From NCBI RefSeq assembly GCF_030272615.1, contig NC_081405.1, positions 313,430,235 to 313,494,234 of the forward strand: 64,000 nt of DNA, in the 5' to 3' direction. Shown piece by piece: positions 33,840 through 45,425 of the stretch. Both the position numbers and the translations under genes were made by a program. Each line of letters opens with the position of its first letter. Positions within the stretch are counted from its first letter, which is position 1. The notes under the pieces were generated by a model. It had not been told where the DNA came from. It saw nothing but the letters and a program-made list of their open reading frames with translations, and did no database searches. Origin of the DNA: Cryptomeria japonica (Eukaryota; Streptophyta; Pinopsida; Cupressales; Cupressaceae).

Positions 33840-35740
33840 TAGAATGTGCATGTATTCCAAAGAAAGTTGCATGTTCTCCACCTACAAAGCATTCCAATCT
33901 AATACATGTATCACATCTAGAAAATAAGGCCTCAAAACTGATACATGAAATACACCATGGATGCACGACAAGCTAGGTGGCAATGCTAAATGGTAAGCTG
34001 CAGGACCAATCCTCTCCAAAACATCAAACAAACCAACAAAATGTGGTGCCAACTTGGAGTCTTTTTCCATAATGGATAGGACTCTTACATGTGTGTACTC
34101 TCAAAAACACCCTATCTCCTACAAGAAAACTATTGGTCCACATGGTGACCATCTACATACTTCTTCTATCTATCTAGTGCCACCACTAAATGCTCCTGAA
34201 TACGAGTCACTTATTACTCCATCTCTCATAACATCTTAGGTCCTAAAAGAACTCAATCCTCTAATCAATCCCAAGCCAAAGGCATACAAAAAGATCAACC
34301 ATACAAAGCCTAAAAAGGGTACAATGGAACTATGGTATCCATTACTATAAGAAAACTCCACCAAATACAAGTAATCCTTCCATCGAGATTGTTGATCCTT
34401 GACATACATCTAAAGCATATCTTCAAGAAGCTGATTAACTCTCTCTATCTGACGTCTATCTCCAGATGATATGCTAAGCAAATTTTCATCTGAGCTCGTA
34501 AGGCATGTTGAAGATAAGTCCACAATGATGAAGTAAATATAAGATCTCAATCAGATATGATCCGATGGGGAATTTGATCCAATCTCACAATATCTTCCAT
34601 GAAAATTTGAGCCACTATTATTGTTGTGTAGGAAGACTAAATTGGTGTAAAGTGTGTCACCTTATTCAACCTATTAACAATGACCATGATAGAATCATGT
34701 CTATGAGAAGAAACTAGCAAACCAGTAATAAATTCCATCGAGATAATATCCCATTTCTAATCTAGAACTAGCTTAGATTTCAATAGCCCAATAAGATGTT
34801 GATCTTCATCCTTCACCCTCTAACACTCAAAACAAAAAGACACAAAATTATCTATAACACGCCTCATTCTGAACCAATGGTACAATTATCCAAGGTCCAC
34901 GTGCATCTTCTTGACACCTAGATGTGTCGAGTAAGGTGCACAATGTGCCTCTATCAAAACAAATTACGAAGTCCTTCTACTGATGGAACATACAGATACG
35001 GCCTAAATGGAAAAGAAGACCATATGACTCCAATGAATATCTTGCATATCTCCATTCTAATGCTCTCCTAGAGTCTCTTCTATTTTCACCTCCTGGTACA
35101 AAACATCTGAAGGAAGTGATCTAAGTATTGGGCTCCTCAAATCCACACTAAGAGTCATCTTTAATAGCTCATGTCTCCTATGACTCAATGCATCTTCTAC
35201 AACAATCACTTTCCCCTAACTGTACTTAACTTCAAATTTATACTCACAGAAAAACTCCATCCATCGTCATTTCCTAACATCCAAATTCCGCATAAAGATA
35301 TATTGAAAACTCTAATGATCACTATGCAACTTGAACCGATACCCAAGAAGAAAATGTCTCCAACTCGTCAAAGCATGCAAAATTTCCATCAAATTCAAAT
35401 CATGAATGGGTTAATTAAGCTCGTGACCCCTTTAGTTTGTGAGACTCATAGGCAATCACGCATTCATTCTGCATAATAATTTCTCCCAAACCTTCCAAAG
35501 AAGCATCAATGTACACCACAAAATCACCTACTAGATCAAGTCTAGCCAAAATAGGTGCACTAGTCAATCGCTCCTTAAGAGCCTGGAAAGCTACCGCACA
35601 CTGCTTTGTCCAAACAAACTTCTTCCCTTTCCTCTAAAGAGAAGTGATGGGATGGCCTATCTTCAAGAATCCCTAAACAAATCATCGATAATATCCTGCA
35701 AGGCCCATAAAGCTGCGAACCTACCACATTAAAGAGAAAG
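33840..35740 (-). pseudogene. Chromovirus-like Ty3/Gypsy relic: RT end, RNase H, integrase, C-terminal domain
   Basis: Read leftwards, the conserved end of RT (GLAGYYR.FV.GF.KI..PITSL) and RNase H start (KFVWTKQCAVAFQALKE, VVYIDASLEGLGEIIMQ) lie at 35730-35440. Integrase core sequence follows at about 34800-34300 (KWDIISMEFITGL, HRHDSIMVIVNRL, IPHRIISD). The first catalytic Asp is Glu (SMEF). The C-terminal region LAPHFVGLFDVLERIGPAAY and VFHVSVLRPY (34060-33900) is the pre-chromodomain block of the Del/Tekay type. Many stops and shifts indicate an old relic. No gag, PR or RT palm is found to the right, where Gypsy-2 begins. Confidence 0.85.
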
Positions 35741-35815
35741 AGAAAAAGAGCATAATAAGAAAGATAAAGAGAGGGAGAGGACATGACTACTATTCTAGTA
35801 AGATTCACTTACTAT

Positions 35816-36795
35816 TGTAATACCCTAAAAAAGGTCACCTAAACCATGGGCCCCTAATCGCGACTACATCACCAAGGTCCTAACCAAAGGTAATTAAATC
35901 GATCATGAGCACCTAATTAATTAATTCTTAAATCATCTTGAATTAATTAAATATTTATTTAATTAATTAATCATTCCAAGTAAATCATTTTAATCAATTA
36001 TCCTATTTATTTAATTAAATATCCTAGCATATTTAATTAATAAATAAATTTGCCATTAAATCATTAAAAAGGAATTAATTTAAAAAAGAATTAAATTTGG
36101 AAAAAGAAATAAAAAATAAATTAAATTGAAAAATCTCAGAAAAACAATTAAATCAATTTAATATCAAAATAGAATAAAAATATGAAATAAATCAATTTTT
36201 TCTGATTTAATCTTAAATTTAGTTCAATTTCATTTAAAGCTGAAGAAAGCAGCCAATCACATCAATTCACCTAGATAGTGCTTCCTCTTGAATAATCTCT
36301 GACGTTCATCATTAATCGATCTTGACAGTTGTCTCTCTCTGGATTTTCTATAAATTCAAGCTCTCATCTCTCATTCAGGGGAACTTGGATATTTATCATT
36401 ATTATGTTGTGTTTTCTCTAGGTCCATTGAGATTTTTGTGCATTGATAATATTGCATATTAGTTATTGCATATTTATTAAATCATCTAGCTTAATATGCA
36501 TTCATAGCTTAATCATGTTAGCCTAATATTCACTCATCTAGCTTAATCTTGCATCCATTTAGCTCAATTTTGTGCTCATATAGATTAAATCCTTCATTTA
36601 GGTGTCATCTAGTCACTAGTGTTGCATAAACAAATCTAAGAGAAAGACTAAAAATCACATCTACTAGAAGGCAATAGGTTGCTTTGTAATGGTTTTATTA
36701 TTCATTGATTATTGATTTACTAACCATGCATCTAATGACTTAATTGAAGTGTTGTGTATTCAGATACAGATACAGGTCCACTTTTCACACACACA
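35816..36795 (+). repeat. Probable Gypsy-2 5' LTR
   Basis: It starts TGTAATACCC and ends in a CACACACACA run just before a PBS-like site. A TATA-like TCTATAAATTC lies at about 36347. No second copy is in the window, because the 3' end of Gypsy-2 is not visible, so the limits rest on TG..CA termini and the PBS. Confidence 0.5.
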
Positions 36796-36799
36796 TTTT

Positions 36800-36818
36800 T
36801 TGTGCCTACTGTGGGGCT
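36800..36818 (+). promoter_or_regulatory. Putative Gypsy-2 primer-binding site
   Basis: TTGTGCCTACTGTGGGGCT, after a T-run, resembles the TTTTGGCGCC-TTGCCGGGG site common in Tat and Athila elements. The tRNA is not identified. Confidence 0.45.
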
Positions 36819-38906
36819 CGAGAATTCAATTTTTCGGCCTTTCAATAATTCATTTTTTATTTTCCAGATTTTATCTGTACAGTCTCTGCAAACTGTCGTA
36901 CGAGTTTCTTTATAATACAGTACGAGTTTTAAGTTTTGTCATCTAGTTCGATGGTAATCCTCATACAAATTTTTGCTTTTTTCGTTTCATTATATGATTA
37001 CTCATCTAGATCTATTGTAATCCTCATATGAATTTTTGCTTCTGTCATTTCATTCTATGATTACTCATTTGGTTTGGTGAGAACACTCGTACTGTCTATG
37101 ATTTTTGTCGTATTGCTTGGTGAAATAGTCGTACAATTTTTTGTTTTCTCATATTAAAAATAGAGGGATTTTTAGGGTTTCTCTTGAATTAAATTTGGAT
37201 TTACTGATGCTAACCTTGAATTATCTTTTGTCTGCCTGAGAGATTTTCACAACCTAACTGGTTTTTTGTAGAACACTTGTCAAAGAATCTATCAATCAAA
37301 CTTACGCCTATCAAAGAATCCATTGATCAAAAACAATATGACTACTGTTGCATTGTTTTTGCAGGTTACCTAAGAAGAATCAACTAAACATTGTGTATTT
37401 TTAAATTTATTTCTAGGCATTTAAATTGCGGTATGGTTAATGAACAAATCTACTTTTTGTGTTTGGGAAGAGTCTAAAAGGTAGGAGAGTATTCTCTTGT
37501 CTGCACAGACAATCAAAAATCTAGACCCTTGAAGCTTTTCTAGTTTTAAGATTTGTGTTCCTTTAGCGGGCCTGTCATAGTGGGAAAAAGTAACCACCCT
37601 GTGAGAATGACCCAAGTGAGTACAACTAAACCCAATCATTCCAACTCACTATAATAAATAGGCCTTTCAGGATTAAACTCTTGAGGGATGGGATTATTTG
37701 AGTTTTCTCTTTGAGATCTCTCATATCAGGAATTTTGTAGGGCCTCCCTGTCTCAATCACGCTTGCATGACTATAATTTGTTTTGGTACCTTGTCGGGCT
37801 ATAGGCCTCAATCGTGCTTGTGCAACTTCATGGGGTAATTTCAAATAAAAATCCTTACTACAAACTTTAAAATAGTAGCTACTTAGTTCACCTTTGAAAG
37901 GGGGATAATCTTTGTGCAATAGAGATAGTAACTCTCCCAAGATACTTTCCATTTCGTGCCTCCATTAGTGTTTGGAGTCGGCTAATATGACATTGAGAAT
38001 CCATTACATGAGACTCAATGACCTTATTTTGATTAGCTATTGGGTGTGTACCTGAGTCTGGAAGCAAAGGTTTTCTCTCTCAGCCAACTTCCTTAGAATT
38101 AGCGTGTTGTGTTTGAAGTCACTTTGGATATTGCGTGTTTGTTGTGTTTTTGTCTTGGAAACTGAAAACTAAAACTATGAAATTAAAAAACAATCAAAAA
38201 CATCAAAAACTCAGTGGTCAAAACCCTTTCCTTAGAAAATCATCCCTATCTGGACCTATGTCGTACGAGACTTCTACTTTTTCATCCTGGTCTATGAGAA
38301 TTGTCGTCTGATTAGCATTAAATTGTTGTACAAGTCTTGACACCTAGGGTTTATATTTGCCAGTTTTTTGTACTACCCAGTAAGAATTATCATCTAGTTA
38401 AGAGTAGATTTTCATATGAGTCATCATCATCTTTAACAGTTTGTCATCTAAAAAGCATTAAATTGTCATACGAAAATAGGAAGCAACTCAGACTAATTTC
38501 CCAGTTTATCATCTGGAAGTCCTTAAATTGTCATCTAATAAGTAATATTTTGTCGTACAAGACTCTGATTCTGTTAGAATAGAAGTTTGTCTTTTTTTGT
38601 GTGTACTTTTATTGATCTGTCATACTTGCCTAATCAGTCTGCAGTGAGTATATATCTGGTCATTTTAATCTTGAGCATAAAAAGTCTTGATAGTGTACCC
38701 CTATCGTTGTGTTGCATAACTTTGTAGATTATATCTTAGCTAGTTCAATCAAACCCTCATAAATCTGATCAATCTAATATGCTTAGATCACGTCTTACAC
38801 AGGATAGATCATTCCTAAAACCAAACTTGGTCATCATCTCCTTAATTAAACCTCAAACTAACAACTAGCTCCGATTTAGTCATGGTCTCGGTCACATCGA
38901 TTATAA
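36819..38906 (+). promoter_or_regulatory. Gypsy-2 2.1 kb leader with palindromic GTCGTACGAG-type motifs
   Basis: No ORF fits gag here. Two and a bit copies of a 63-bp repeat start at 36940, 37003 and 37066. GTCGTACGAG or one-base variants occur near 36895, 37128, 38260, 38465 and 38552, with weaker forms between. TCGTACGA is a perfect 8-base palindrome. A block of about 31 bases around GGGCTATAGGCCTCAAT at 37795 recurs in element X. Confidence 0.55.
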
Positions 38907-41428
38907 ATGCCTATTAAAACCAAAATTTCTCATAAGACACCTGCAAAAGGTAAGGGACAACTCTTTTCATCACAGGCTAATCCATTCCTTATAGAAGATC
39001 CCATCCCTAACAAACCTTCGTCATCAAGTATACTATTTTTTTATCAACCCTTCTCTCCCACCATGTCTAGAGAAAGGCAAGAAAAAGAAGTTGCTAAATG
39101 CAATACTCATGATAATATTAGCACCCATGCTACTGACAGTCACTCCTCATCTAACGAGTCCAAAACTTCTGAACCTACAAAAGTTGTTATAAAGAATTGT
39201 CAAAATGATAAGGATTTCCAAAAAGTGACGAAAATTATCATAGCTAGAGAAAAAGAAGAGCATTTCCTATAATTGGCAAAACAGGGCACTAAACTTCCCA
39301 TTGATTATAACATTGAAAGCCTTATCACTAAAGAAGAAGATACTCCATTAATGATGGTAAACAAACAACTGCAAGCATTGCAAACTGAAATCAAGGAACT
39401 AAAAAAGCAAGGATAAATCATCTACAAAGTATTCTTTAGACACAATCTACATGTTCCCATTTGACAAGAACCTTTACATGCCTCCATTTCCTTCAAGAGT
39501 GGAGATTCCTAAGTTTGACAAATATGGCAGTAACTCAGATCCTCAAGACCATGTCTAAGAATTATGTGCTTTATGTATGGAGTTCATGCATGAACAGACA
39601 TATCTCATGCGCCTCTTTCCAAGAAGTTTAGGAGGACAAGATATGGAATGGTTTTCAAGCTTGCCTATGGGAATTAAATCTTTTGAAGAACTAGTTGAAT
39701 TGTTTCTACATCAATACTCCTATAACAATCATCATTCGGTCACAATGATCAATCTTTGTAATACCAAACAAAAGACAGGAGAACCTTTTCTCAATTTCCT
39801 TTAGCATTGGAGAAAGATGTTCTCTAGATATTCAGGACTCATTCCTAATTCTGAGAAGATGGAGATCTTTGTCAATAATCTGATTCCTGAGTTGAAATAT
39901 AATATCCAAATGCAAGTATACCCTTCACTCAACAAGATGTTGGATAGTGCTCTCAAACTGGAAGACATGCTTGTAAGGAAAGGAGATATATCACTTTATA
40001 AAGAAACACATCAAGGCTCTAGTTCCAAAGAGAAGAACAAATACTGGAAATAAAACAAAGATAATAATAGAAATATTGTTAATGATGGAGTGGTTGATAA
40101 TGTCAAACCAAAATCAAAACCCATAGTATTCAATCTGACTAGCAGTACATAAGCCCTCAAAGCAGTTAAAAGCGCTACAGAAAACATGCCTAAGAAATCG
40201 AAAGAGTGGTTTAAAGAGAAGCCTTGGGTTTCAAAACCTAAGCGTGATTTTACTCCTCTGGGAGAATCCTATGAGTCATCTTTTAAGACTCTATTGGCAA
40301 ATGAACTAATCACATTACCTAACAACTCCAAGCCATATGATCCTGAGTTCAAACCCAAATGGTGAAGGGAAAATGAATACTGTGAATATCATCGAAACAA
40401 GGGTCATACAACAAATAACTGCATGAAACTCAAACATGAGATTCAAGACCTTATCGATGTTGGAAAATTTTTATTGGAAATCATTCAACCAATGCTGATC
40501 ACAAAGCTTTCAAAGATTCCTTACCTTCTTATGAGTAGGGCGATTCCTCAAAATCCAAGGGATGCAACATAGTCAACTACACCTATGCCAACAAGGACAA
40601 TGTGATCAACATGCTTGAATCTTCCCAATCTGAATATTGCAATGTGATCATAGTCAAAGATAAGCAAAACAAAACATGAACTGTGAATGTCGTAACCCAC
40701 GCTCAAAAAAAGGTTACTCTCAAAGGAGCTAGTTCTTCCTCTCATGATCAGACATCATCAAATCCATTGAAAGCGTCAAACCTACCAACTTCTTCAAACA
40801 AACAACCAAATACGATCATGGCTAAATCTAAATAGCTGGCTTCATCATCTTCTTCTGGTTACAATATTGTTGAACAATTAAAATAAACTACCACTCAAAT
40901 CTCCATTCTTGAACTACTTAAGATCTTTTCTCGCTACTAATGTCCCTAAAGACTTAGATTTGGGTCAGTTTCAATCTATGGTGGGTCACCTGACTTCACC
41001 TCACTACCTGTCCTTCTCTGAAGAAGATGACAATTCACTAAATCATCTGCATAACCAACCATTGCACATTGAAGCTATGATCTATAAACACCGAGTCAAG
41101 CGTATTTTGATAGATGGAGGCACTGGGTTGAATATTTGTACCTACAATTTACTAATGCAGTTGGGATTCTCTAATAATGTTATTGATCCAATAAAGAAAT
41201 AACAATCAAAGCTTTTGATGAAGAAGAAAGAACCTCTAAGGGTCTGGTACTATTACCGATCAGGGTGGGACCTATAGAATGAGATGTTATTTGTCAGGTG
41301 CTTGATCTTCCTCTATCCTACAACATCTTATTGGGCAAACCATGGATTCATGAAATGTAAGAAGTGCCATATACTTACCATCAGTGCTTGAAATTTCCCT
41401 ACAATGGAGTTGAAGTTAGTGTTCCTGC
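38907..41428 (+). pseudogene. Gypsy-2 gag and protease
   Basis: The first frame (38907-39272 and on) is a polar N-terminal region. The capsid follows a frameshift near 39415: VEIPKFDKYGS, then LFPRSLGGQDMEWFSSLP and YSGLIPNSEKMEIFVNN, the retrotransposon gag pattern. The knuckle CEYHRNKGHTTNNC (about 40381-40422) is the C-x2-H-x4-H-x4-C variant of Tat and Athila. A weakly open stretch with many stops (40540-40900) precedes protease, with RILIDGGTGLNIC at about 41104-41142 and, in the next frame, a closing YNILLGKPWI block. Coding stops at 41428 where X is inserted. Confidence 0.88.
41424..41428. other. Target-site duplication of X, left copy (CCTGC)
   Basis: CCTGC precedes the TG of the X 5' LTR and recurs at 48467-48471 after the CA of its 3' LTR. 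Removing X and one copy restores a continuous frame. Confidence 0.92.
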
Positions 41429-42398
41429 TGTAGACACCTAAAATTAATTAAATTAATATTTAATTAATTTAAGCCTATCAACATAATTAATTAAATTGTG
41501 TTATCCGTATTCCTCTCAGAATCAATTAAATCTAATTTAATTAATCCTATCACTATTGTCCAATAATTAATTTATAAAATAATTTAATTATTCCCCTATT
41601 CCTCTAAAATCCCCTCCAATAATCATTTCCTTAAAACCCACTCAGTTAATTAATTCTAATTAATTAACCTAGTCATGTGATTCCTACAAATCACTTTTTC
41701 TAATCTCATTAGCCTAATTAATCCTTCTAGAATCTCTCATAATCATACTTATCATTATCCCTCAATTTTTCAATTCCCACTCATGTCACATCAACATTGA
41801 GCCTCTCAAAGAAATTCAAATTTCTTTGAATCCCTCAATGCATCCTTATTTTGGAATTTTTAATTCCTCATTTTGAATTCAAATTTCCTTTCCCCCCTCT
41901 TCTCAAGGAATTTTATATTCTTGTTTATTTTCCCAAGGCACCCTTGATCCATGCCTTCTATCTCAAATCAATCTTAACCCTCCATAAGGAAATCAATGTT
42001 GGCCCTCCATTGGCCTCCTCCAATATATAAATTGGAGCCTATTTTCTTCTCAAATAATCCACTTCTCATACATTGTCATGTTGTTCATTTTTCTTCTATC
42101 TTCTTCCCATCATACCCTCATAATGCCCAAATATCCTCTCATCTAATCCAATTCATCTCATTCATCCTCGTCATCCAAATCCAATCCAAATATAATTTTG
42201 TTGAGCATTTGGAGAGAAATCCACATCCACATCAAGAAAGAAGCACATCAAGTGGAGCATCAAGGGCGCATCTTTATCATCCACTTCATCAAGCTCAATC
42301 TAAGGGAGAGGTGAAAGACAAGGTATAAAGTTGGTTGTTTGCTTTCGTATTGTGTCATTTTTTGTTTTATTGTGACTACTAAGTTCTTGGTTCTTCAT
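41429..42398 (+). repeat. Element X 5' LTR (right boundary uncertain)
   Basis: It begins TGTAGACACC and matches 47406-48466. CCAATATATAAATTGG at 42021-42036 holds the TATA box inside a near-palindrome, conserved as CCAATCTATAAATTGG in the other LTR. The two LTRs diverge after about 42380, so the end may be 42398 (TTCTTCA) or up to 30 bases further right. Confidence 0.8.
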
Positions 42399-43480
42399 TG
42401 GGCTATAGGCCTCAATTGCGCTTGCACAACTATGAAGGGTAGATCCTAACGGGAAGCCATACTAAACACCTTGTGCATAATTGCCAAAAACCTTCTATTC
42501 ATTGGTGCAGGAGGTCGAACCTCCAAAGCCACCCATATTTGTACTGCCCTTAGTAGAGACACAAAGTTTGCCATGAGGATTTTTTATGGGAATTAATGTT
42601 TGGCTGCCCCCGAGAAGTGAGTGTCGTAGAGGGGAGCCAGTGGGGTCAAACATCTAAGTGTCTACTCTGGGTAAGTGTAGCTGGGAAACCAATTGGGATC
42701 CATTGACTATTGTCTTTTTTTGTCATAGGATATGTTGTGAAGGAGCATGAGTGTCTCTTGAGTCTAACTTCTTTTGACCATTGTGTTTTCTTTACTTGAC
42801 ATCTCTTGCCAAGTCCATCCCCCACAACCAATCAATCACCCCTCTTTCTGAATTTCATCTTTTCATCATCAAATCTTTAATCCATTTCTATCTATCCAAT
42901 AAATTCTCCAATCCCCAATCCACTTTCATCCTTTCAAACAATCATCCTTCCTCAACTAATATTCATTCTTCCTCTAGTCCAATCAAATCTCCAAAATTCC
43001 AATCAATCAAATCCATCCATCTTCCTAATCTGGTTATCCAATCCAACCAATAAACCAATCTAATCTAATCTAAATCCAATCAAGTCCTAATCCAAGGACC
43101 AATCCAAATTAAATCCAATCAAATCCAATCCAATAAAACCAAGTCCTAATCCAAGGACTAATCCAATCCAATCAAATCAAATCAAATCAAATCAAATCAA
43201 ATCCAATCCAATCCAATACAATCCAATCCAATCCAATCCAATCCAATCCAATCTAATCCAATTCAATTCAATCCAATCCAATCAATCAATCATCCAATCA
43301 AATCAAGTCCTAATCTAAGGACTAATACAATCAAGTCAAATCCAATCAAAATCCAATCAAATCTAATCCATAATCATTCCAAGCCAAGTCCTAATCCTCA
43401 TATTCATTTAAAATCATCTTCATAATCTTTCCCCTCCAAAACATATTCATCCAATTCCAATCTAATCCTTCACTCTCAAC
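42399..43480 (+). other. Element X leader with CCAAT-type pentanucleotide array
   Basis: It starts with GGGCTATAGGCCTCAAT, shared with the Gypsy-2 leader. A GGAGGTCGAACCTCC stem-loop lies at 42511-42525. From about 43050 to 43380 the sequence is a degenerate array of AATCC/AATCA pentamers, including a run of perfect CCAAT repeats at about 43200-43255. The open frame at 42781-43053 is low-complexity and not convincing. Confidence 0.6.
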
Positions 43481-45425
43481 ATGACTACCTATAATTTCAA
43501 AGCTTTGTATGAGAAGATTCTCATGGAAATTCATGAACCTACCTATGAAGTTAATCCCATAATCTCCCACTCGCCTATCATACCTTCATCCATCCCATCT
43601 CAACACATTACACCCAATCCTAATCTATACCATATCTCCTATCCTTCCTCTACCTTCGAAAAGGGAAATCCATCTTATTCCACATCCATATCTCCATATT
43701 ATCCCTCATCCACATACTCCTCTAATCTAATAAGTATACCTCCATCTCCCCTCCTATCCATATCTCAACCCCCATCCTTTCACAACACATTCATTACCTC
43801 TTCTCCCCATCCAAATCCTTTACTCCATATTCCTCCAATCATTAATCCTAATTCCCCAATCCATTATCCTAATCCTTCATCCAATCCCAATCCTCCATCT
43901 AATCCCAATTCTCCATCTAATCCCAATTCTCCATCTAATCCTAATCCTCCAAAATTCATATTGTCCACGTCCTCCAAATCCATCATCCATAATCTTATCC
44001 AAGACATGCTAGAAAAGGAGACAAAATCCTCACCTCAAAGCAAAGTGGCCAAGTCTCCTCAAGTCCTCCATCCACCCCAATCACCTCCACCTCAAAACAA
44101 ATCCCAATCCTTTGCACTTCATGATACCATCATTCCTCCATCCACCCAAGTTGAAGCTTCCATACCCTCCTCCATTACACAATCCCCACAACTCCAAACA
44201 TGCCAAAAGCTTGTTCCAAAGCATGCTAGCATAGAAATCTCTCCATCTCATGATGCATCTCCCTCCACTCCATCTAATGATCCCATCCCCTCCACTTCCT
44301 CTCATGATCATATGACTCCTCTATCCAACCCTCTCCCTCCATCACATGATCCTCCTCCATCTCATAATCCAATCACCCCTACTACTCCATCTCATGATAC
44401 CCTCCCTAGTCAAGATCAAAGTATGCCTTCATCTCCATGTCATGATCCCAATCCATCTAAAGATCCTAATCTTCCTTCCACATCTCATCCCCCTCAAATT
44501 GGACTCGTAACTTATTTCCAAAATAATAAAGGTCCTCAAGATAATGCTCAAGATGTTGGTACATCATCTATTCCTCATAAATCCAAATTTACCTCATATA
44601 AATCAAAATCCTGACATCCCTCATCTTCTTCATCCATTTTGGGACCCTATGTTCCAAAGTTAAACCCTTCATTCCTTCCATCCATTTTGGGCCCCTATGT
44701 TCTGATGCTCAATCCTCCATCCCTTCCATCCATATTGGGTCCTTACATCCATCCATCCACCACTCCATCACCTCAAATAATCCCTAAGCAAGATCAACAA
44801 AGGAACACATCCTTGGATGCCTCCCAACACTCTCTTTCCACCATCCCATCCATAAAATCCATCAATCCTTCATACTCATGCACCCATCCCATTGCTATTG
44901 GAAGCAATTTGGATGCCCAATCTAAAAAGAATAAAGCTCAAAATCCACAAAAATCAAAGGATCAACATATCCCCTCAAAACAACATGCTCGAAAGAAAAA
45001 TGTGATCCGAAAGAAAGAAAAATAAAAAAAGGCCACAAAGGCCCCAAAAGAAAAAATCAAAGACTATGTGGATTCCCAAAGAAGTAATGCATCCCAAAGA
45101 AAAATCAAAATTGGCATCCAAACTTGCTAATCCAAAATCTCCATCCATTCATAACTCCTCCAATCCTCCATCTAATGCTCCTCCATCTTCAAAATCCATT
45201 TTGGGTCCTTATGTCCCAAAATCCACCATCCCAACTCCATCATCCCCTTCATCTATTTTGGGTCCACATTTCACAAAATCCACATGCTATCCCCCATCTA
45301 ATTCAAAACACTCTCCCACACTACTCCACCACCCTTCAAGGTGTGTGCCAATGTTGATCTTCCACAAATTCTTCAAAACCCCATCCATTATCCACCATCC
45401 ATTTTTCACAATCCCATTCTGTTAG
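43481..45425 (+). pseudogene. Element X Ser/Pro/Asn-rich protein with repeated SILGPYVPK motif
   Basis: ATG 43481 opens 377 codons to a TGA at 44612. The same frame then continues to 45025, and after a +1 shift a further stretch runs to about 45425, suggesting an original of roughly 640 residues. The first 45 residues look folded (MTTYNFKALYEKILMEIHEP). The rest is disordered and rich in Pro, Ser, Asn and His, with a short tandem S-N-P-N-(P/S)-P array. The motif SILGPYVPK or a variant recurs five times (nt 44633, 44681, 44732, 45204 and 45258). A Lys-rich patch lies at about 44930-45023. I do not recognise it; it replaces gag in this element. Confidence 0.6.

Noticed and set aside
37626-37952. 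108-codon minus-strand frame in the Gypsy-2 leader
   Set aside because: It lies antisense in an untranslated leader, has no recognisable motif, and part of it is the leader block shared with X.
42511-42525. GGAGGTCGAACCTCC as a tRNA T-arm
   Set aside because: No acceptor stem, D-arm or anticodon arm can be drawn around it; it is a simple stem-loop.
43050-43380. Pentamer array considered as telomere-like or a CRISPR-like repeat
   Set aside because: The units are AATCC/AATCA with irregular variants, not TTTAGGG, and there are no unique spacers between constant repeats.
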